Of a DNA stretch of 64,000 nt, positions 1 through 9,167 are shown in pieces. A program made the translations under genes and the position numbers. The stretch spans positions 1-64,000 of the forward strand of contig NZ_BANT01000006.1 in NCBI RefSeq assembly GCF_000333015.1, in the 5' to 3' direction. This stretch comes from Gordonia hirsuta DSM 44140 = NBRC 16056 (GTDB lineage Bacteria; Actinomycetota; Actinomycetes; Mycobacteriales; Mycobacteriaceae). The notes under the pieces are model-generated. The model did no database searches. It saw only the letters and a list, made by a program, of their open reading frames with translations, and was not told the origin of the DNA. Position 1 is the first letter of the stretch. Each line of letters starts with the position of its first letter.

Positions 1-939
1 GCTCCCCCCGGCCCCCGGCGGCGGCGCGACCGGTTGCGGCGCGACCGGCGACGGCGTTCCCGGAGTCGTGGACGGTGCGGCCGCCGACAGCAGCTGCCCG
101 GCGATCTGCAGCATCGCCCCACCCACCGGCAGAGCCGCCTGCATCACGGTGGTGAGCAGTTCCGGACTCAGCGGCGGCGGGGTCACCGGGACCGGCGCTC
201 CGTCGGCGACCATCTTGGCCGTCGGTGCCGCCAATTGCGCCCGGGTGCTCGCGACCACCGCCATCGCCTCGGTGAGGCCTTCGGCTGCGAAGCCGAGGGC
301 GGCCAGCTGCCCCGGCGGGGTCATGATCGCCGGCAGGATTCCCGCGATCAGACCGGCGGTTTTGACGATGACACCCTGCAGCGCAACCAGACCGGCCCCG
401 ACGATCGCCAGACCGCCCTGGATGTCGGCGGCCATGGCGGTGCCCTGCGCGATCAGCCGCCCCGCATCGGCCGACGACGCGATGGTCTTGGTGACAGCTC
501 CGGTCGCCGACGTCCCGTCCCACAGCCCGCTCAGCGCCTGCACCGCACTGGTGGCCGCCCCGATCCCGGTCTGCAGTGCCGAGGCCAGCCCGCTCAGGTG
601 AGCGGTGGGATCACCGCCGCCACCGGGCAGGGTTCCGGTTCCGAAGGTGCGCAGCAACTCCGCGAGCGGAGCCAGCAAGGCCAGCGGGTCCAGCACCGGC
701 AGCACCGGCAGATCCGGCAGCCCGGGCGGAGCCAGGAGCCGTCCCAACTCCTGCGGATCCGGGATCGCCGGTCCTGGGCCGGGGGCGAGATGCCCCAGCC
801 CCAGCTCGTTGAGCAACTCCGAGGGGGTGCGCTGCAGCAGCCCCGTCAGCCCGGTCGGCTCCAGCAGCTGGCCGAGGGTGGGTTCGGCGTGTCCGCCCGC
901 TGGTTCCAGGACCGCGGCGGCAGCCTCCGGCGCCGTCAT
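1..939 (-). CDS. ESX-associated Ala/Pro-rich protein, N-terminal part (open at left edge)
   Basis: This reading frame starts with ATG at 939, overlaps the stop of the EspC-like gene by four bases (ATGA), and runs off the left edge without a stop, giving about 313 visible residues. The product begins MTAPEAAAAVLEP. A Leu/Pro-rich stretch follows at about residues 55-95, then a glycine-rich turn, an alanine-rich helical region at about 110-250, and a Pro-rich segment at the window edge. Coupling to an EspC-type gene suggests a secreted or secretion-linked ESX protein. In related actinobacteria, proteins of this layout can carry a C-terminal NlpC/P60 peptidase domain, but that part would lie outside the window, so I cannot confirm it. 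No catalytic motif is visible. The long plus-strand frames over the same DNA are compositional shadows. Confidence 0.6.
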   Translation of the reverse strand, partial: MTAPEAAAAVLEPAGGHAEPTLGQLLEPTGLTGLLQRTPSELLNELGLGHLAPGPGPAIPDPQELGRLLAPPGLPDLPVLPVLDPLALLAPLAELLRTFGTGTLPGGGGDPTAHLSGLASALQTGIGAATSAVQALSGLWDGTSATGAVTKTIASSADAGRLIAQGTAMAADIQGGLAIVGAGLVALQGVIVKTAGLIAGILPAIMTPPGQLAALGFAAEGLTEAMAVVASTRAQLAAPTAKMVADGAPVPVTPPPLSPELLTTVMQAALPVGGAMLQIAGQLLSAAAPSTTPGTPSPVAPQPVAPPPGAGGS

Positions 940-1241
940 GCCGGCCCGATTCCCGAGGCGGCAGCCGCGTCAGACCCGTGCAATGCCGCCAGCCCCGCGG
1001 TCGCGGCCCCGGCCGTGGCCGACTGGACGACGGCCAGTGCGGCCACCGATGCCAGGTGATTGGCTTGGGCCAGGGCGAAGGCGGCCAGGAACTCCTGCCC
1101 GATCAGCCCGAACGCTCCGGTCATCACCGCGGTCTGGACCGCGGCATCGGCGGTACCGGCGGCGGCGGTGGCCGCGCTCAGCGCTGCTGCACTGGCGGCG
1201 AACGACTCCACCGCCCCGGTCACGACGGTTACGTGATTCAT
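936..1241 (-). CDS. EspC-family type VII secretion target (PF10824-like)
   Basis: A 101-aa alanine-rich helical protein starting MNHVTVVTGAVESFAASAAA, with a GAFGLIGQEFLAAFALAQAN core at about residues 42-61. This matches the pattern of the EspC/DUF2580 family: an N-terminal Val-x-x-x-Ala-Val segment, a central FG(x)IG(x)EF turn between two helices, and a 'QANHLASVAAL' second helix. EspC relatives are small helical-hairpin substrates of ESX secretion systems. A purine-rich ribosome site (GAGGGGGAACC) sits just before the ATG. The gene overlaps the next one by ATGA, so the two are probably translated together. A classical WXG motif is absent, which is normal for EspC. The family call is fairly secure, the identity of the secretion system less so. 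Confidence 0.72.
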   Translation of the reverse strand: MNHVTVVTGAVESFAASAAALSAATAAAGTADAAVQTAVMTGAFGLIGQEFLAAFALAQANHLASVAALAVVQSATAGAATAGLAALHGSDAAAASGIGPA

Positions 1242-1343
1242 CGGTTCCCCCTCATCTGGCTGTCTGTGTGCACCCGGTCGCTGTCTGCCGACCGGTCGGC
1301 GTTACCGCGATCAAGCCTGTGGTGATCGCGGCACGCGGTGCGG

Positions 1344-1691
1344 TCAGAGATTGGACGCACCGGAGGCTTCCTCGGTTCCCTGACCGCCCGGCGTGTCGTC
1401 GAATTCCTCCAAGAATTCGGCGGTCAGGTCGGCCCGCCGGGTGCACAGTTCCCGCGCAGCCGCCGCGGCGGCCTCCACGATGAGCTGCGAGAGCACTGCG
1501 GCATCTCCGCGACCGGCTCCGGGACGCAGCTGCAGTCCCGCCAGCGCGCCCGCGCAGTCCAGCTGCACCACGACCCGACCCTCATCGGCCCGCGCGGTCA
1601 CCGTCAGCGAGGTCAGCTCGCGATGCAGACGTTCCAGGACCGCCAGGTGCGCGGCCGCTTCGGCGGTGATCGCATCCATCGCGCTGGTCAT
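1344..1691 (-). CDS. EspL-like YbaB/EbfC-family ESX accessory protein
   Basis: The start is set at the ATG at 1691, which overlaps the stop of the upstream gene (ATGA, 1688-1691). The 115-aa product equals the usual length of mycobacterial EspL. It shows the YbaB-like layout: a first helix (about residues 8-27), a beta segment with 'RVVVQLDCAGALAGLQL' at about 39-55, then a long alanine-rich helix (about 67-92) and an acidic tail. EspL-type proteins are cytosolic helpers of ESX-1 secretion. A longer in-frame extension to 1997 exists but would overlap the upstream gene entirely, so I reject it. The identification rests on fold-level similarity and gene context. Confidence 0.58.
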   Translation of the reverse strand: MTSAMDAITAEAAAHLAVLERLHRELTSLTVTARADEGRVVVQLDCAGALAGLQLRPGAGRGDAAVLSQLIVEAAAAAARELCTRRADLTAEFLEEFDDTPGGQGTEEASGASNL

Positions 1692-2065
1692 GAGCCGAGC
1701 CCGTGACCAGCGGTCCGCGCCCGCGGCACGGAGGTACGGCACCAGGTTTCGGCATTCTCTTCGATCCGCAGCAGGGCCGAGCGGTCGGGCAACCCCAACG
1801 CGTCGAGGACCTGGGTCGCGGTCCCGGCGGCGGCCAGCTGTTCGCGACGCCGGTAGCCGCTGCCGGCAGCGGCCAGGGCACACAGCGCCACGATCCGTTC
1901 GGCCACCACCTCCAGGCTCACCGACAGCTGCGTCTGGGCGATACGCAAGCCCACCGGCAGTCCGTCGGCCGTGGTAGTCACCGCCAGCCCTCCACACGTC
2001 GAGGTGGCATGACTCAACTCCGGCGCCGAGGCCGCCGGCTCGAGCAGATCGTTTCTGTTCCCCAT
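1688..2065 (-). CDS. EspD/EspL-like small ESX accessory protein
   Basis: A 125-aa product, beginning MGNRNDLLEPAASAPELSHA. Residues about 32-90 have a strand-strand-helix pattern ('LAVTTTADGLPVGLRIAQTQ', then 'LEVVAERIVALCALAAAGSG') that resembles the YbaB-type core of EspL and EspD. Its C-terminal half has an Asp/Leu-rich segment and 'ENAETW'. It is the first gene of the minus-strand unit and is read divergently from the EspI-like ATPase gene, with a 236-nt spacer between. The adjacent EspL-like gene makes this a tandem pair of YbaB-like proteins. The frame is open up to 2146, but the extension has a mixed low-complexity sequence, so the ATG at 2065 is preferred. The exact Esp class is uncertain. 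Confidence 0.5.
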   Translation of the reverse strand: MGNRNDLLEPAASAPELSHATSTCGGLAVTTTADGLPVGLRIAQTQLSVSLEVVAERIVALCALAAAGSGYRRREQLAAAGTATQVLDALGLPDRSALLRIEENAETWCRTSVPRARTAGHGLGS

Positions 2066-2301
2066 GCCGATTAGACGCACGTTCGGCCGATCCGGTTCCC
2101 TGCTACCGGTCCCCGCGCGTGTCGCGGCCGGCCCGCGCAGCGGCACCGTCCACGCGGGCGGTCGGTGAGCCCATTAGGACTTGGACGCACGGGATCGTCG
2201 TTCGGTTCCATCATCGGTTTCCCGGGCGTGCCCCGCACATGCGGTCGTAGCGTTCACCCACCGGCGGAGCGATCCGCCGCGACGCTGACAAAGGGGGACC
2301 C

Positions 2302-3771
2302 ATGACCGAAGCACCCATGACGAAAACACCGCCGACCGACACCGCTCCGGCCGATACGCCGATGGTGTTGCCGCCCTGGCTCGCCGGGTCCGCCGACGAG
2401 GTGCCGGCCGACCCACCGGCAGCTGCCGCGGCCGACCAGGCCGGTCTGCGGGCAGTCGAACCGTCCGAGGCTGCACTGCCTGACGCCGATCTGCCTGACC
2501 CCGATCTGTCCGGGGCCGATCTGTCCGGGGCCGATCTGTCCGGCATCGGTTTTTCCGGCATCGACCTGTCCGGCGTCGGCGTCCCTCACGATCGGCCGGC
2601 AGCCGTCCCGGCCGTCGCGGCGCCTCCGGCCAGAGCTGCGCAGGCCCGTCCCCACCAGGCGATTCCGTCGGCTCCCGTCCCGGAGACACCGCACCCGGGC
2701 ACACCGCACACGCGCATGCCGCAGACCGGCATGCAGCGCACGCGTGCACCACGCCCGATCCCGCAACGCCCGGGAGCGAATCACGCGGTCGACGGGCCGG
2801 ACGCCTTCTCGCGCCAGCACGAACCCGGCCCGGCACTCGATGAGGTGGCCCTGCTGCGCAAGGCCCGCCGGGCCCCGGCCCGCGGCTGGCGCCGGGCCGT
2901 CCACAACCTGTCCGCCGGGACCATCAACCCCGGAGAGTCGACGGCTGAGCTGGAATATCAGGAACTGCTCGAACGGGTGCGGCGACCGGTGCGCGGCGAC
3001 TACCGGATCGCGGTGCTCTCTCTCAAGGGCGGCGTCGGCAAGACCACCACCGCCATCGGCCTCGGCTCCACTTTCGCGGCCCTGCGCGGGGATCGGGTGA
3101 TCGCCGTCGACGCCAACCCCGACCTGGGCACCCTGGCCCAGCGGATCCCGCTGCAGACCGAGTCGACCGTCCGCGATCTGCTGGCCGATCCGGCCATCCA
3201 CCGCTATTCCGATGTGCGGGCCCACACCTCGCAGGCGCCCAGCCGGCTGGAGGTGCTGGCCTCCGAACGCGATCCGGCCGCCGCCGAGGCGTTCAGCGAG
3301 CAGGAGTACCGCGGGGTGATGGGCCTGCTGCAGCGGTATTACAACATCATCCTCACCGACTGCGGCACCGGCATGTCGCACAGCGCCATGCGCGGCGTGC
3401 TCGACCTGGCCGATGCGATCGTGCTGGTCAGCTCGCCGGCCCTGGACGGTGCCCGCAGCGCCGGGGCGACGCTGGACTGGCTGGCCGGGCACGGCTTCGG
3501 GCATCTGATCGGCCGCTGCGTCGTCGTTCTCAGTTCCGCGCGCCCGGGATCGTCGTCGATCGACACCGATCAGCTGGCCCAGCACTTCCTCACCCGTGCC
3601 CGGGCCGTGCACTCGATCGGCTTCGACGATCACCTGGCCGAGGGCGCCGACATCGATCTGGAGCTGCTGTCGCGGCGCACACGGCGCGGCTTCGTCGAAC
3701 TGGCCGCCACCATCGCCGACGATTTCGGCGGCACCGTGCTGAGACGCCAGCCACCGTTCTACGGCGAGTGA
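2302..3771 (+). CDS. EspI-like MinD/ParA-family ATPase
   Basis: A 489-aa protein with a long Pro/Ala-rich N-terminal half (about residues 1-200) and a MinD/ParA-type ATPase domain in the second half. The deviant Walker A motif is 'LKGGVGKTTTAIG' at about residues 237-249. It is followed by 'VIAVDANPDLGTLAQR' (Walker A' region) and 'IILTDCGTGMSHSAMRG' (switch/Walker B region). This arrangement is that of the mycobacterial EspI/Rv3876 group, proline-rich ATPases encoded in ESX-1 loci. Residues about 55-95 contain a row of pentapeptide-like units (DLPD, PDLSG, ADLSG, ADLSG, IDLSG), which is unusual. The start ATG has AAGGGGGA nine bases upstream. The protein is probably cytosolic and linked to secretion or its regulation. 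Confidence 0.8.
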   Translation: MTEAPMTKTPPTDTAPADTPMVLPPWLAGSADEVPADPPAAAAADQAGLRAVEPSEAALPDADLPDPDLSGADLSGADLSGIGFSGIDLSGVGVPHDRPAAVPAVAAPPARAAQARPHQAIPSAPVPETPHPGTPHTRMPQTGMQRTRAPRPIPQRPGANHAVDGPDAFSRQHEPGPALDEVALLRKARRAPARGWRRAVHNLSAGTINPGESTAELEYQELLERVRRPVRGDYRIAVLSLKGGVGKTTTAIGLGSTFAALRGDRVIAVDANPDLGTLAQRIPLQTESTVRDLLADPAIHRYSDVRAHTSQAPSRLEVLASERDPAAAEAFSEQEYRGVMGLLQRYYNIILTDCGTGMSHSAMRGVLDLADAIVLVSSPALDGARSAGATLDWLAGHGFGHLIGRCVVVLSSARPGSSSIDTDQLAQHFLTRARAVHSIGFDDHLAEGADIDLELLSRRTRRGFVELAATIADDFGGTVLRRQPPFYGE

Positions 3772-3889
3772 GCGCCGAATCACCGGCGATCACGCCATTG
3801 CACATTGGCAAGATCGCCGCCGCCGGAGTTAAATGGAACTCAAGAGTCCGGCGTCTGCGCCGGACCGCGACGCGAACCCGGAGGTTCCC

Positions 3890-4948
3890 ATGGGTCAGCC
3901 CAGCCCGGCCACGACGGTCGATCCGATCCTCGACGATGCGCCGGTGGTGCGCCTGGAGTACCACACCATCCACGGGTACCGGCGGGCCTACCGGATCGCC
4001 GGGCAGGGTCCGGCCATCCTGCTGTTGCACGGGATCGGCGACAACTCGACCACCTGGAACGAGGTGATCGGCGAGCTGGCCCGCGACTACACGGTGATCG
4101 CCCCGGATCTGCTCGGACACGGCCTGTCGGAGAAGCCGAAGGCCGACTACTCGGTGTCCGCCTTCGCCAACGGCATGCGCGATCTGCTGGTGGTCCTCGG
4201 TATCACCAAGGTGACCGTGGTCGGCCACTCCCTCGGCGGCGGTGTGGCTATGCAGTTCTGCTATCAGTTCCCGCGCTTTGTGCAGCGGCTGATGCTCGTG
4301 GCGCCCGGTGGCGTCACCAGCGAGGTGAGCCCGGCGCTGCGGGCGGTATCGGTGCCCGGTGTGCCGTATGTCCTGCGCGGACTCGGTCTGCCCGGGGCGC
4401 TGCCGCTGCTGCGGGCGGTCGGGCGCTCGCTGGCCAAGGCCGACGGACTGCCCGGTATGCCCGAACGGCTGGCTCCGCGCAATCTGATCACCGACCATCA
4501 GGATCTGCTGCGGATCATCGACGATCTGGCCGACGACGAGGCGCATCGGGCCTTCATCCGGACCCTGCGCGCCGTCGTGGACTGGCGCGGACAGGCCGTG
4601 ACCTTCCTCGACCGCGCCTATCTGACCGCGCGGCTGCCGATGATGATCATCTGGGGCAGCAAGGACACGGTGATCCCGGCCCACCATGCCGAGCTGGCCG
4701 GCGCCGCGCTGCCCCACGCGCGGGTGGAGATCTTCGACGGCGCCGGACACTTCCCGTTCCGCGACGATCCGCAGCGGTTCATCACCCTGGTCCGCGAGTT
4801 CATGGAGACCACCGAGGCGATGGACTTCGACCCGTACAACTGGCATCGGCTGATGTCGGCGGGCCCGCAGCTGGAGGAGATGGTCGGCGACGACGACATC
4901 CTCGAGCAGGTCTTCGAGGCCCTGGAAGACGAGCGCAGCGTCAACTAA
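3890..4948 (+). CDS. alpha/beta hydrolase
   Basis: A 352-aa alpha/beta-hydrolase-fold enzyme. The nucleophile elbow is GHSLGG. The oxyanion strand motif HGIG lies upstream. The acid is the Asp of 'IIWGSKDTVIP' and the base is the His of 'GAGHFPF'. After the catalytic core comes a C-terminal extension of about 55 residues rich in acidic residues. It resembles the mycobacterial Rv2715-type hydrolases. The substrate cannot be read from sequence. The reading frame is open from 3833, but the ATG at 3890 has GGAGG six bases upstream (AACCCGGAGGTTCCC), so the shorter form is chosen. It sits convergent to truA with 61 nt between them and shows no clear operon partner. Confidence 0.78.
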   Translation: MGQPSPATTVDPILDDAPVVRLEYHTIHGYRRAYRIAGQGPAILLLHGIGDNSTTWNEVIGELARDYTVIAPDLLGHGLSEKPKADYSVSAFANGMRDLLVVLGITKVTVVGHSLGGGVAMQFCYQFPRFVQRLMLVAPGGVTSEVSPALRAVSVPGVPYVLRGLGLPGALPLLRAVGRSLAKADGLPGMPERLAPRNLITDHQDLLRIIDDLADDEAHRAFIRTLRAVVDWRGQAVTFLDRAYLTARLPMMIIWGSKDTVIPAHHAELAGAALPHARVEIFDGAGHFPFRDDPQRFITLVREFMETTEAMDFDPYNWHRLMSAGPQLEEMVGDDDILEQVFEALEDERSVN

Positions 4949-5009
4949 AGGCCCGCACCCTCACTCGCTGCGCGCTCGCTGCTGCGCCGGCGACAGCCCC
5001 CGCGGCGGC

Positions 5010-6008
5010 TCAGTCGCCGCAGCAACCGCCGGCCAGATCCTGGGCCGAGCGCACATCGCGGGTCAGCGCATTGCGCGCCGCCCACTGCGTCGACGGCGGG
5101 TAGTACACCTGCGCCAACGCCAGCCCGCACGCCGGCGCCACCGGCACCTGCGGGCTGCGGGCACGTTCGTCGAGCAGTCCCGCGCACCAGCCGATGTCGC
5201 GGCGCCCGTCGCCGACCGAGGCGACCGCCCCGACCAGTGAGCGCACCATCGACCAGCAGAAGGCGTCGGCCTTGACCCGGGCGATCAGCACCCCGTCGTC
5301 GCCGCGGTGCCACCGGAACTCCTGCAGCTGCCGGATGGTGGTCGCACCCTCGCGGTAGCGGCAGAAGGCGGCGAAGTCGTGCAGGCCCAACAGGGTCGCG
5401 GCGGCGTCGTTCATCGCCTCGACGTCCAGCCGCCGCGTCCATTCGCCGGTGCGGCGGGCCACCACCGGTTCGGCTCCCCACGGGGCATCGGCCAACCGGT
5501 ATTCGTAGCGGCGGGCCAGGGCCGAGAACCTCGCATCGAAGTCGGCGGAGACCGCGTCGACCTGTTTGATGCGCACATCGGCGGGCAGCAGCTTGGCCAG
5601 CCGGCGCACCAGACGCGCGGGATCACCGTCGATCGAGCGGGTCGCCAGCGCTGCCGCCGGGACGTCGAAGTGGGCGACCTGCCCGGTGGCGTGCACCCCG
5701 GCATCGGTGCGTCCGGCCACCGTCAGGCGCACCGGCACCCGCAGGACCGTGCCCAGCGCGGTCTCCAGGGTCTGGCAGACGGTGCGCCGACCCGGCTGGG
5801 TGGCCCAGCCGGAGAAGTCGGTGCCGTCGTATCCGATCAGCAGCCGCAACCGCAGTAGCTCGCCGGGCTCGCCGACTCCGGCCGTCCCGGGCGCAGCAAC
5901 GACGAACCCGCCGGCCCCCTGTCGGGGATCGGCGGGTTCGGCGATCGGATTCTCGCTGATGGCGAGTCCTCGACTACTTCTCTTCGTTCGAACCGTCGAC
6001 GTCGGCAC
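5010..6008 (-). CDS. truA: tRNA pseudouridine(38-40) synthase
   Basis: TruA converts uridines 38-40 of the tRNA anticodon arm to pseudouridine. The conserved core begins at about residue 53 with '[17 protein letters not shown]'. The catalytic Asp lies in '[17 protein letters not shown]', and '[12 protein letters not shown]' and '[11 protein letters not shown]' are the later family motifs. The frame gives 332 aa from a GTG at 6008, which overlaps the 3' end of rplQ by 35 nt. Typical TruA proteins lack most of the about 50 N-terminal residues, so translation may begin further in, though no well-placed ATG exists there. It is the last gene of the infA-rplQ operon, as in mycobacteria. A Cys-rich end (GGCCGD) is present. 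Confidence 0.93.
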   Translation of the reverse strand: MPTSTVRTKRSSRGLAISENPIAEPADPRQGAGGFVVAAPGTAGVGEPGELLRLRLLIGYDGTDFSGWATQPGRRTVCQTLETALGTVLRVPVRLTVAGRTDAGVHATGQVAHFDVPAAALATRSIDGDPARLVRRLAKLLPADVRIKQVDAVSADFDARFSALARRYEYRLADAPWGAEPVVARRTGEWTRRLDVEAMNDAAATLLGLHDFAAFCRYREGATTIRQLQEFRWHRGDDGVLIARVKADAFCWSMVRSLVGAVASVGDGRRDIGWCAGLLDERARSPQVPVAPACGLALAQVYYPPSTQWAARNALTRDVRSAQDLAGGCCGD

Positions 6009-6570
6009 CGGCGGCCAGGGCCTCGTCCGCGGTGGCGGCGGCCTGGTTCTCGTCGGCGGCCTCCGAGACGGCCTCGGCGTTCTCGACCTCGGCCGGGGTG
6101 GCCTCGTCGATCACGTCCTCGACCGGGTTCTCGGTCTGTGCGGCGGCCTCGGCGGCAGCCTTCTGCTTCGACGCGGCCGCCCGGGTGGAACGGCTGGCCT
6201 CGGCGGTGGCGGTGCGCTCGGTCACCAGCGCGATCGCCGCCATCGGGGCGTTGTCGCCCTTGCGGTTCTCCAGCTTGATGATGCGCGTGTAGCCACCGTC
6301 ACGGTCCGAGTAGAACGGGCCGATCTCCTCGAACAGCTTGTGCACGACATCCTTGTCGCGGATGTCCTTGAGCACCTGGCGACGGTTCACGAGTTCGCCG
6401 TGCTTGGCCTGGGTGATCAGCTTCTCGGCGTACGGGCGCAGCCGCTTGGCCTTGGCTTCGGTGGTGGTGATGCGGCCGTGCTCGAAGAGCGCTGTCGCCA
6501 GGTTGGCGAGCATCGCCTTCTGGTGACTGGCCGACCCGCCGAGGCGGGTTCCCTTTGTGGGCTTGGGCAT
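5974..6570 (-). CDS. rplQ: 50S ribosomal protein L17
   Basis: A 198-aa L17 beginning [20 protein letters not shown], the family signature. '[20 protein letters not shown]' and '[20 protein letters not shown]' follow. The ribosomal core ends at about residue 120. The remaining about 78 residues are an Ala/Glu-rich low-complexity tail, longer than in E. coli (127 aa) but common in actinobacteria. L17 sits near the exit tunnel of the large subunit. The gene is 60 nt downstream of rpoA and overlaps truA. Confidence 0.97.
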   Translation of the reverse strand: MPKPTKGTRLGGSASHQKAMLANLATALFEHGRITTTEAKAKRLRPYAEKLITQAKHGELVNRRQVLKDIRDKDVVHKLFEEIGPFYSDRDGGYTRIIKLENRKGDNAPMAAIALVTERTATAEASRSTRAAASKQKAAAEAAAQTENPVEDVIDEATPAEVENAEAVSEAADENQAAATADEALAAGADVDGSNEEK

Positions 6571-6630
6571 TGGTTTCTCCTAGGAGGGGCGCCGATCGAG
6601 CGACCGACGGTCTCGAAATGTTTCTGCTGG

Positions 6631-7683
6631 CTACAGCTGTTCGGTCTCGGCGAAGTCCTCACCGGCGTCATCGACCACCGGCGCCTCATCGCTCCACGTC
6701 CCGGTGGCCGGGTCGTAGCCGACGACCTGCGACGGATCGAAGCTGGCCGGGCTGTCCTTCAGGGACAGGCCCAGGTCGTACAGCTTGACCTTCACCTCGT
6801 CGATCGACTTCTGGCCGAAGTTCCGGATGTCGAGCAGATCCGACTCGGTACGGGCCACCAGCTCACCGACGCTGTGCACGCCCTCGCGCTTGAGGCAGTT
6901 GTACGAGCGGACGCTCAGATCCAGGTCCTCGATCGGCAGGCTGAACGCGGCGATGTGATCGGCCTCGGCGGGCGAGGGTCCGATCTCGATGCCCTCGGCC
7001 TCGACGTTGAGCTCCCGAGCCAGGCCGAACAGCTCGACCAGGGTCTTACCGGCCGACGCCAGGGCGTCACGGGCGGTGATGGAGTTCTTGGTCTCCACAT
7101 CGAGCACCAGACGATCGAAGTCGGTGCGCTGCTCGACGCGGGTGGCCTCGACCTTGTAGGTCACCTTCAGGACCGGCGAGTAGATCGAGTCGACCGGGAT
7201 ACGGCCGATCTCGGCGCCGGTGGCCTTGTTCTGCACGGCCGGCACGTAGCCGCGGCCCCGCTCGACGACCAGCTCAATCTCGAGCTTGCCCTTGTCGTTG
7301 AGGGTCGCGATGTGCAGGTCCGGGTTGTGCACCGTGACACCGGCCGGCGGCACGATGTCGGCGCCGGTGACGGCCCCAGGGCCTTGCTTGCGGACGTACA
7401 TGGTGACCGGCTCGTCCTCGTCCGAGCTGACCACCAGGCCCTTGAGGTTCAGGATGATGTCGGTGACGTCTTCCTTCACCCCCGGGACGGTAGTGAACTC
7501 GTGCAGCACGCCGTCGATGCGGATGCTGGTGACCGCTGCGCCCGGGATGGACGACAGCAGCGTGCGCCGCAGCGAGTTGCCCAGGGTGTAGCCGAAGCCC
7601 GGCTCGAGCGGTTCGATGACGAACTTCGAGCGGTTCTCGGCGATGACCTCTTCGGACAGAGTGGGTCGCTGTGAAATGAGCAT
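6631..7683 (-). CDS. rpoA: DNA-directed RNA polymerase alpha subunit
   Basis: A 350-aa alpha subunit. The N-terminal domain (about residues 1-230) carries '[20 protein letters not shown]', which mediates dimerisation and assembly of beta and beta'. A flexible linker follows, then the C-terminal domain (about 250-320) with '[19 protein letters not shown]', the part that contacts UP-element DNA and activators. An acidic tail ends the protein. Its place between rpsD and rplQ is standard. The spacing to rpsD is 78 nt, and a ribosome site (AGGAGAAGC) precedes the ATG. Confidence 0.98.
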   Translation of the reverse strand: MLISQRPTLSEEVIAENRSKFVIEPLEPGFGYTLGNSLRRTLLSSIPGAAVTSIRIDGVLHEFTTVPGVKEDVTDIILNLKGLVVSSDEDEPVTMYVRKQGPGAVTGADIVPPAGVTVHNPDLHIATLNDKGKLEIELVVERGRGYVPAVQNKATGAEIGRIPVDSIYSPVLKVTYKVEATRVEQRTDFDRLVLDVETKNSITARDALASAGKTLVELFGLARELNVEAEGIEIGPSPAEADHIAAFSLPIEDLDLSVRSYNCLKREGVHSVGELVARTESDLLDIRNFGQKSIDEVKVKLYDLGLSLKDSPASFDPSQVVGYDPATGTWSDEAPVVDDAGEDFAETEQL

Positions 7684-7761
7684 TGGTGAGTGCTTCTCCT
7701 TTGGCCGACCGCTATTTGACGGCCTCGAGGGTGGACCGGACAGCTGGTGCTGTCTCGGCGA

Positions 7762-8367
7762 TTACTTGCTGTAGTACTCGACGATGAGCTGCTCGGTGAG
7801 CGGGACGTCGATCTGCGCACGCTCGGGCACGTTGTGCACGAGGATCCGCAGGTTCGACGGGACCACCTGGAGCCAGGCCGGGACCGGACGGTCGCCGAGG
7901 GTCTCGGCGGCGATCTGGAACGGGATGGTCTGCAGCGACTTGGGCTTCACGTCGATGATGTCGTACTGGCTGACGCGGTAGCTGGGAACGTCCACCGAGT
8001 GGCCGTTCACGGTGAAGTGACCGTGGGTCACCAGCTGGCGGGCCTGCCGACGCGTGCGGGCCAGGCCTGCACGGTAGACGACGTTGTCCAGACGCGACTC
8101 GAGGATCTTCAGCAGCTCGTCACCGGTCTTACCCGAGCGGCGGTTGGCCTCCTCGTAGTAGCGACGGAACTGCTTCTCCATGACGCCGTAGGTGAAGCGG
8201 GCCTTCTGCTTCTCCTGCAGCTGCAGCAGGTACTCGGTCTCCTTGATCCGCGCGCGGCCGTGCTGGCCGGGCGGGTACGGGCGACGTTCGTACGCCTGGT
8301 CTCCACCGATCAGGTCGACGCGGAGACGACGGGACTTCTTGGTTGCGGGGCCGGTATAGCGAGCCAT
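7762..8367 (-). CDS. rpsD: 30S ribosomal protein S4
   Basis: A 201-aa S4 starting MARYTGPATKKSRRLRVDLI, with 'RRPYPPGQHGRARIKETEYL' and the S4 RNA-binding domain 'RLDNVVYRAGLARTRRQARQ' at about residues 91-110. S4 is a primary binder of 16S rRNA and takes part in decoding accuracy. It lacks the N-terminal zinc-binding cysteines of some paralogues, so it is the Cys-free form. It lies 24 nt downstream of rpsK and belongs to the same operon. Confidence 0.98.
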   Translation of the reverse strand: MARYTGPATKKSRRLRVDLIGGDQAYERRPYPPGQHGRARIKETEYLLQLQEKQKARFTYGVMEKQFRRYYEEANRRSGKTGDELLKILESRLDNVVYRAGLARTRRQARQLVTHGHFTVNGHSVDVPSYRVSQYDIIDVKPKSLQTIPFQIAAETLGDRPVPAWLQVVPSNLRILVHNVPERAQIDVPLTEQLIVEYYSK

Positions 8368-8391
8368 GTTTTTCTCTTTCTCCCTCTCCCG

Positions 8392-8799
8392 CTAGACCCG
8401 GCGCCGCTTGGGCGGACGGCAGCCGTTGTGCGGCTGGGGGGTCACGTCGGAGATGGTGCCGACCTCGAGGCCGGCTGCCTGCAGCGAACGGATGGCGGTC
8501 TCACGGCCCGAGCCGGGACCCTTGACGAAGACGTCGACCTTCTTGACGCCGTTCTCCATCGCCTTGCGGGCGGCGTTCTCGGCAGCGAGCTGCGCGGCGA
8601 ACGGGGTGCTCTTACGCGAGCCCTTGAAGCCGACGTGGCCGGACGATGCCCAGCTCAGGACGTTGCCCTCGGGATCGGTGATCGACACGATCGTGTTGTT
8701 GAACGTGGACTTGATGTGTGCCTGGCCGTGCGGAACGTTCTTCTTATCGCGACGACGAGTGCCCTTCTTGGGGCTGGCACTACGAGACTTGGGCGGCAT
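8392..8799 (-). CDS. rpsK: 30S ribosomal protein S11
   Basis: A 135-aa S11 with the family signature '[20 protein letters not shown]' and the C-terminal '[17 protein letters not shown]'. S11 lies in the platform of the small subunit near the mRNA exit. Its ATG shares one base with the stop of rpsM (8799), so the two are probably translationally coupled. The basic N-terminal extension of about 20 residues is usual in actinobacteria. Confidence 0.98.
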   Translation of the reverse strand: MPPKSRSASPKKGTRRRDKKNVPHGQAHIKSTFNNTIVSITDPEGNVLSWASSGHVGFKGSRKSTPFAAQLAAENAARKAMENGVKKVDVFVKGPGSGRETAIRSLQAAGLEVGTISDVTPQPHNGCRPPKRRRV

Positions 8800-9167
8800 T
8801 ACTTCTTCTTCCCGGCGATGGTCTTCTTCGGGCCCTTACGAGTGCGGGCATTGGTCTTGGTGCGCTGACCGTGGACCGGCAGACCACGACGGTGCCGCAG
8901 ACCCTGGTAGCAGCCGATCTCGATCTTGCGACGGATATCGGCCTGCACCTCGCGGCGCAGGTCACCCTCGACCTTGACCGAGGATTCGATGTATTCACGG
9001 AGCTTGCTGACGTCAGCGTCCGTCAGGTCCTTGGCACGCAGATCGGGGCTGAGTCCGGTCGCGGCAAGGATCTCCTGGGAGGTGGTGCGACCAACTCCGT
9101 AGATGTAAGTGAGTGCGATCTCCAGCCGCTTCTCGCGGGGAAGATCGACACCAGCAACACGTGCCAT
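8799..9167 (-). CDS. rpsM: 30S ribosomal protein S13
   Basis: A 122-aa S13 beginning [20 protein letters not shown]. It has the helix-two-turn-helix region '[20 protein letters not shown]', the '[20 protein letters not shown]' signature and a basic C-terminal tail ([16 protein letters not shown]) that reaches P-site tRNA. It lies 179 nt downstream of rpmJ, a somewhat long gap in which I see no gene, and overlaps rpsK by one base. Confidence 0.98.
   Translation of the reverse strand: MARVAGVDLPREKRLEIALTYIYGVGRTTSQEILAATGLSPDLRAKDLTDADVSKLREYIESSVKVEGDLRREVQADIRRKIEIGCYQGLRHRRGLPVHGQRTKTNARTRKGPKKTIAGKKK

Noticed and set aside
34-1059. Plus-strand frames over the first kilobase
   Set aside because: They consist of Arg/Gln/Gly shadow sequence. 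The minus strand encodes the ESX-type protein and EspC-like gene with coupled starts.
1688-2146. Longer form (152 aa) of the EspD/EspL-like protein
   Set aside because: The extra 27 residues are mixed low-complexity sequence. The ATG at 2065 gives a better-proportioned protein.
2254-3783. 509-aa minus-strand frame opposite the EspI-like gene
   Set aside because: Shadow composition rich in Arg/Gly/Gln. The plus strand has a clear Walker motif and ribosome site.
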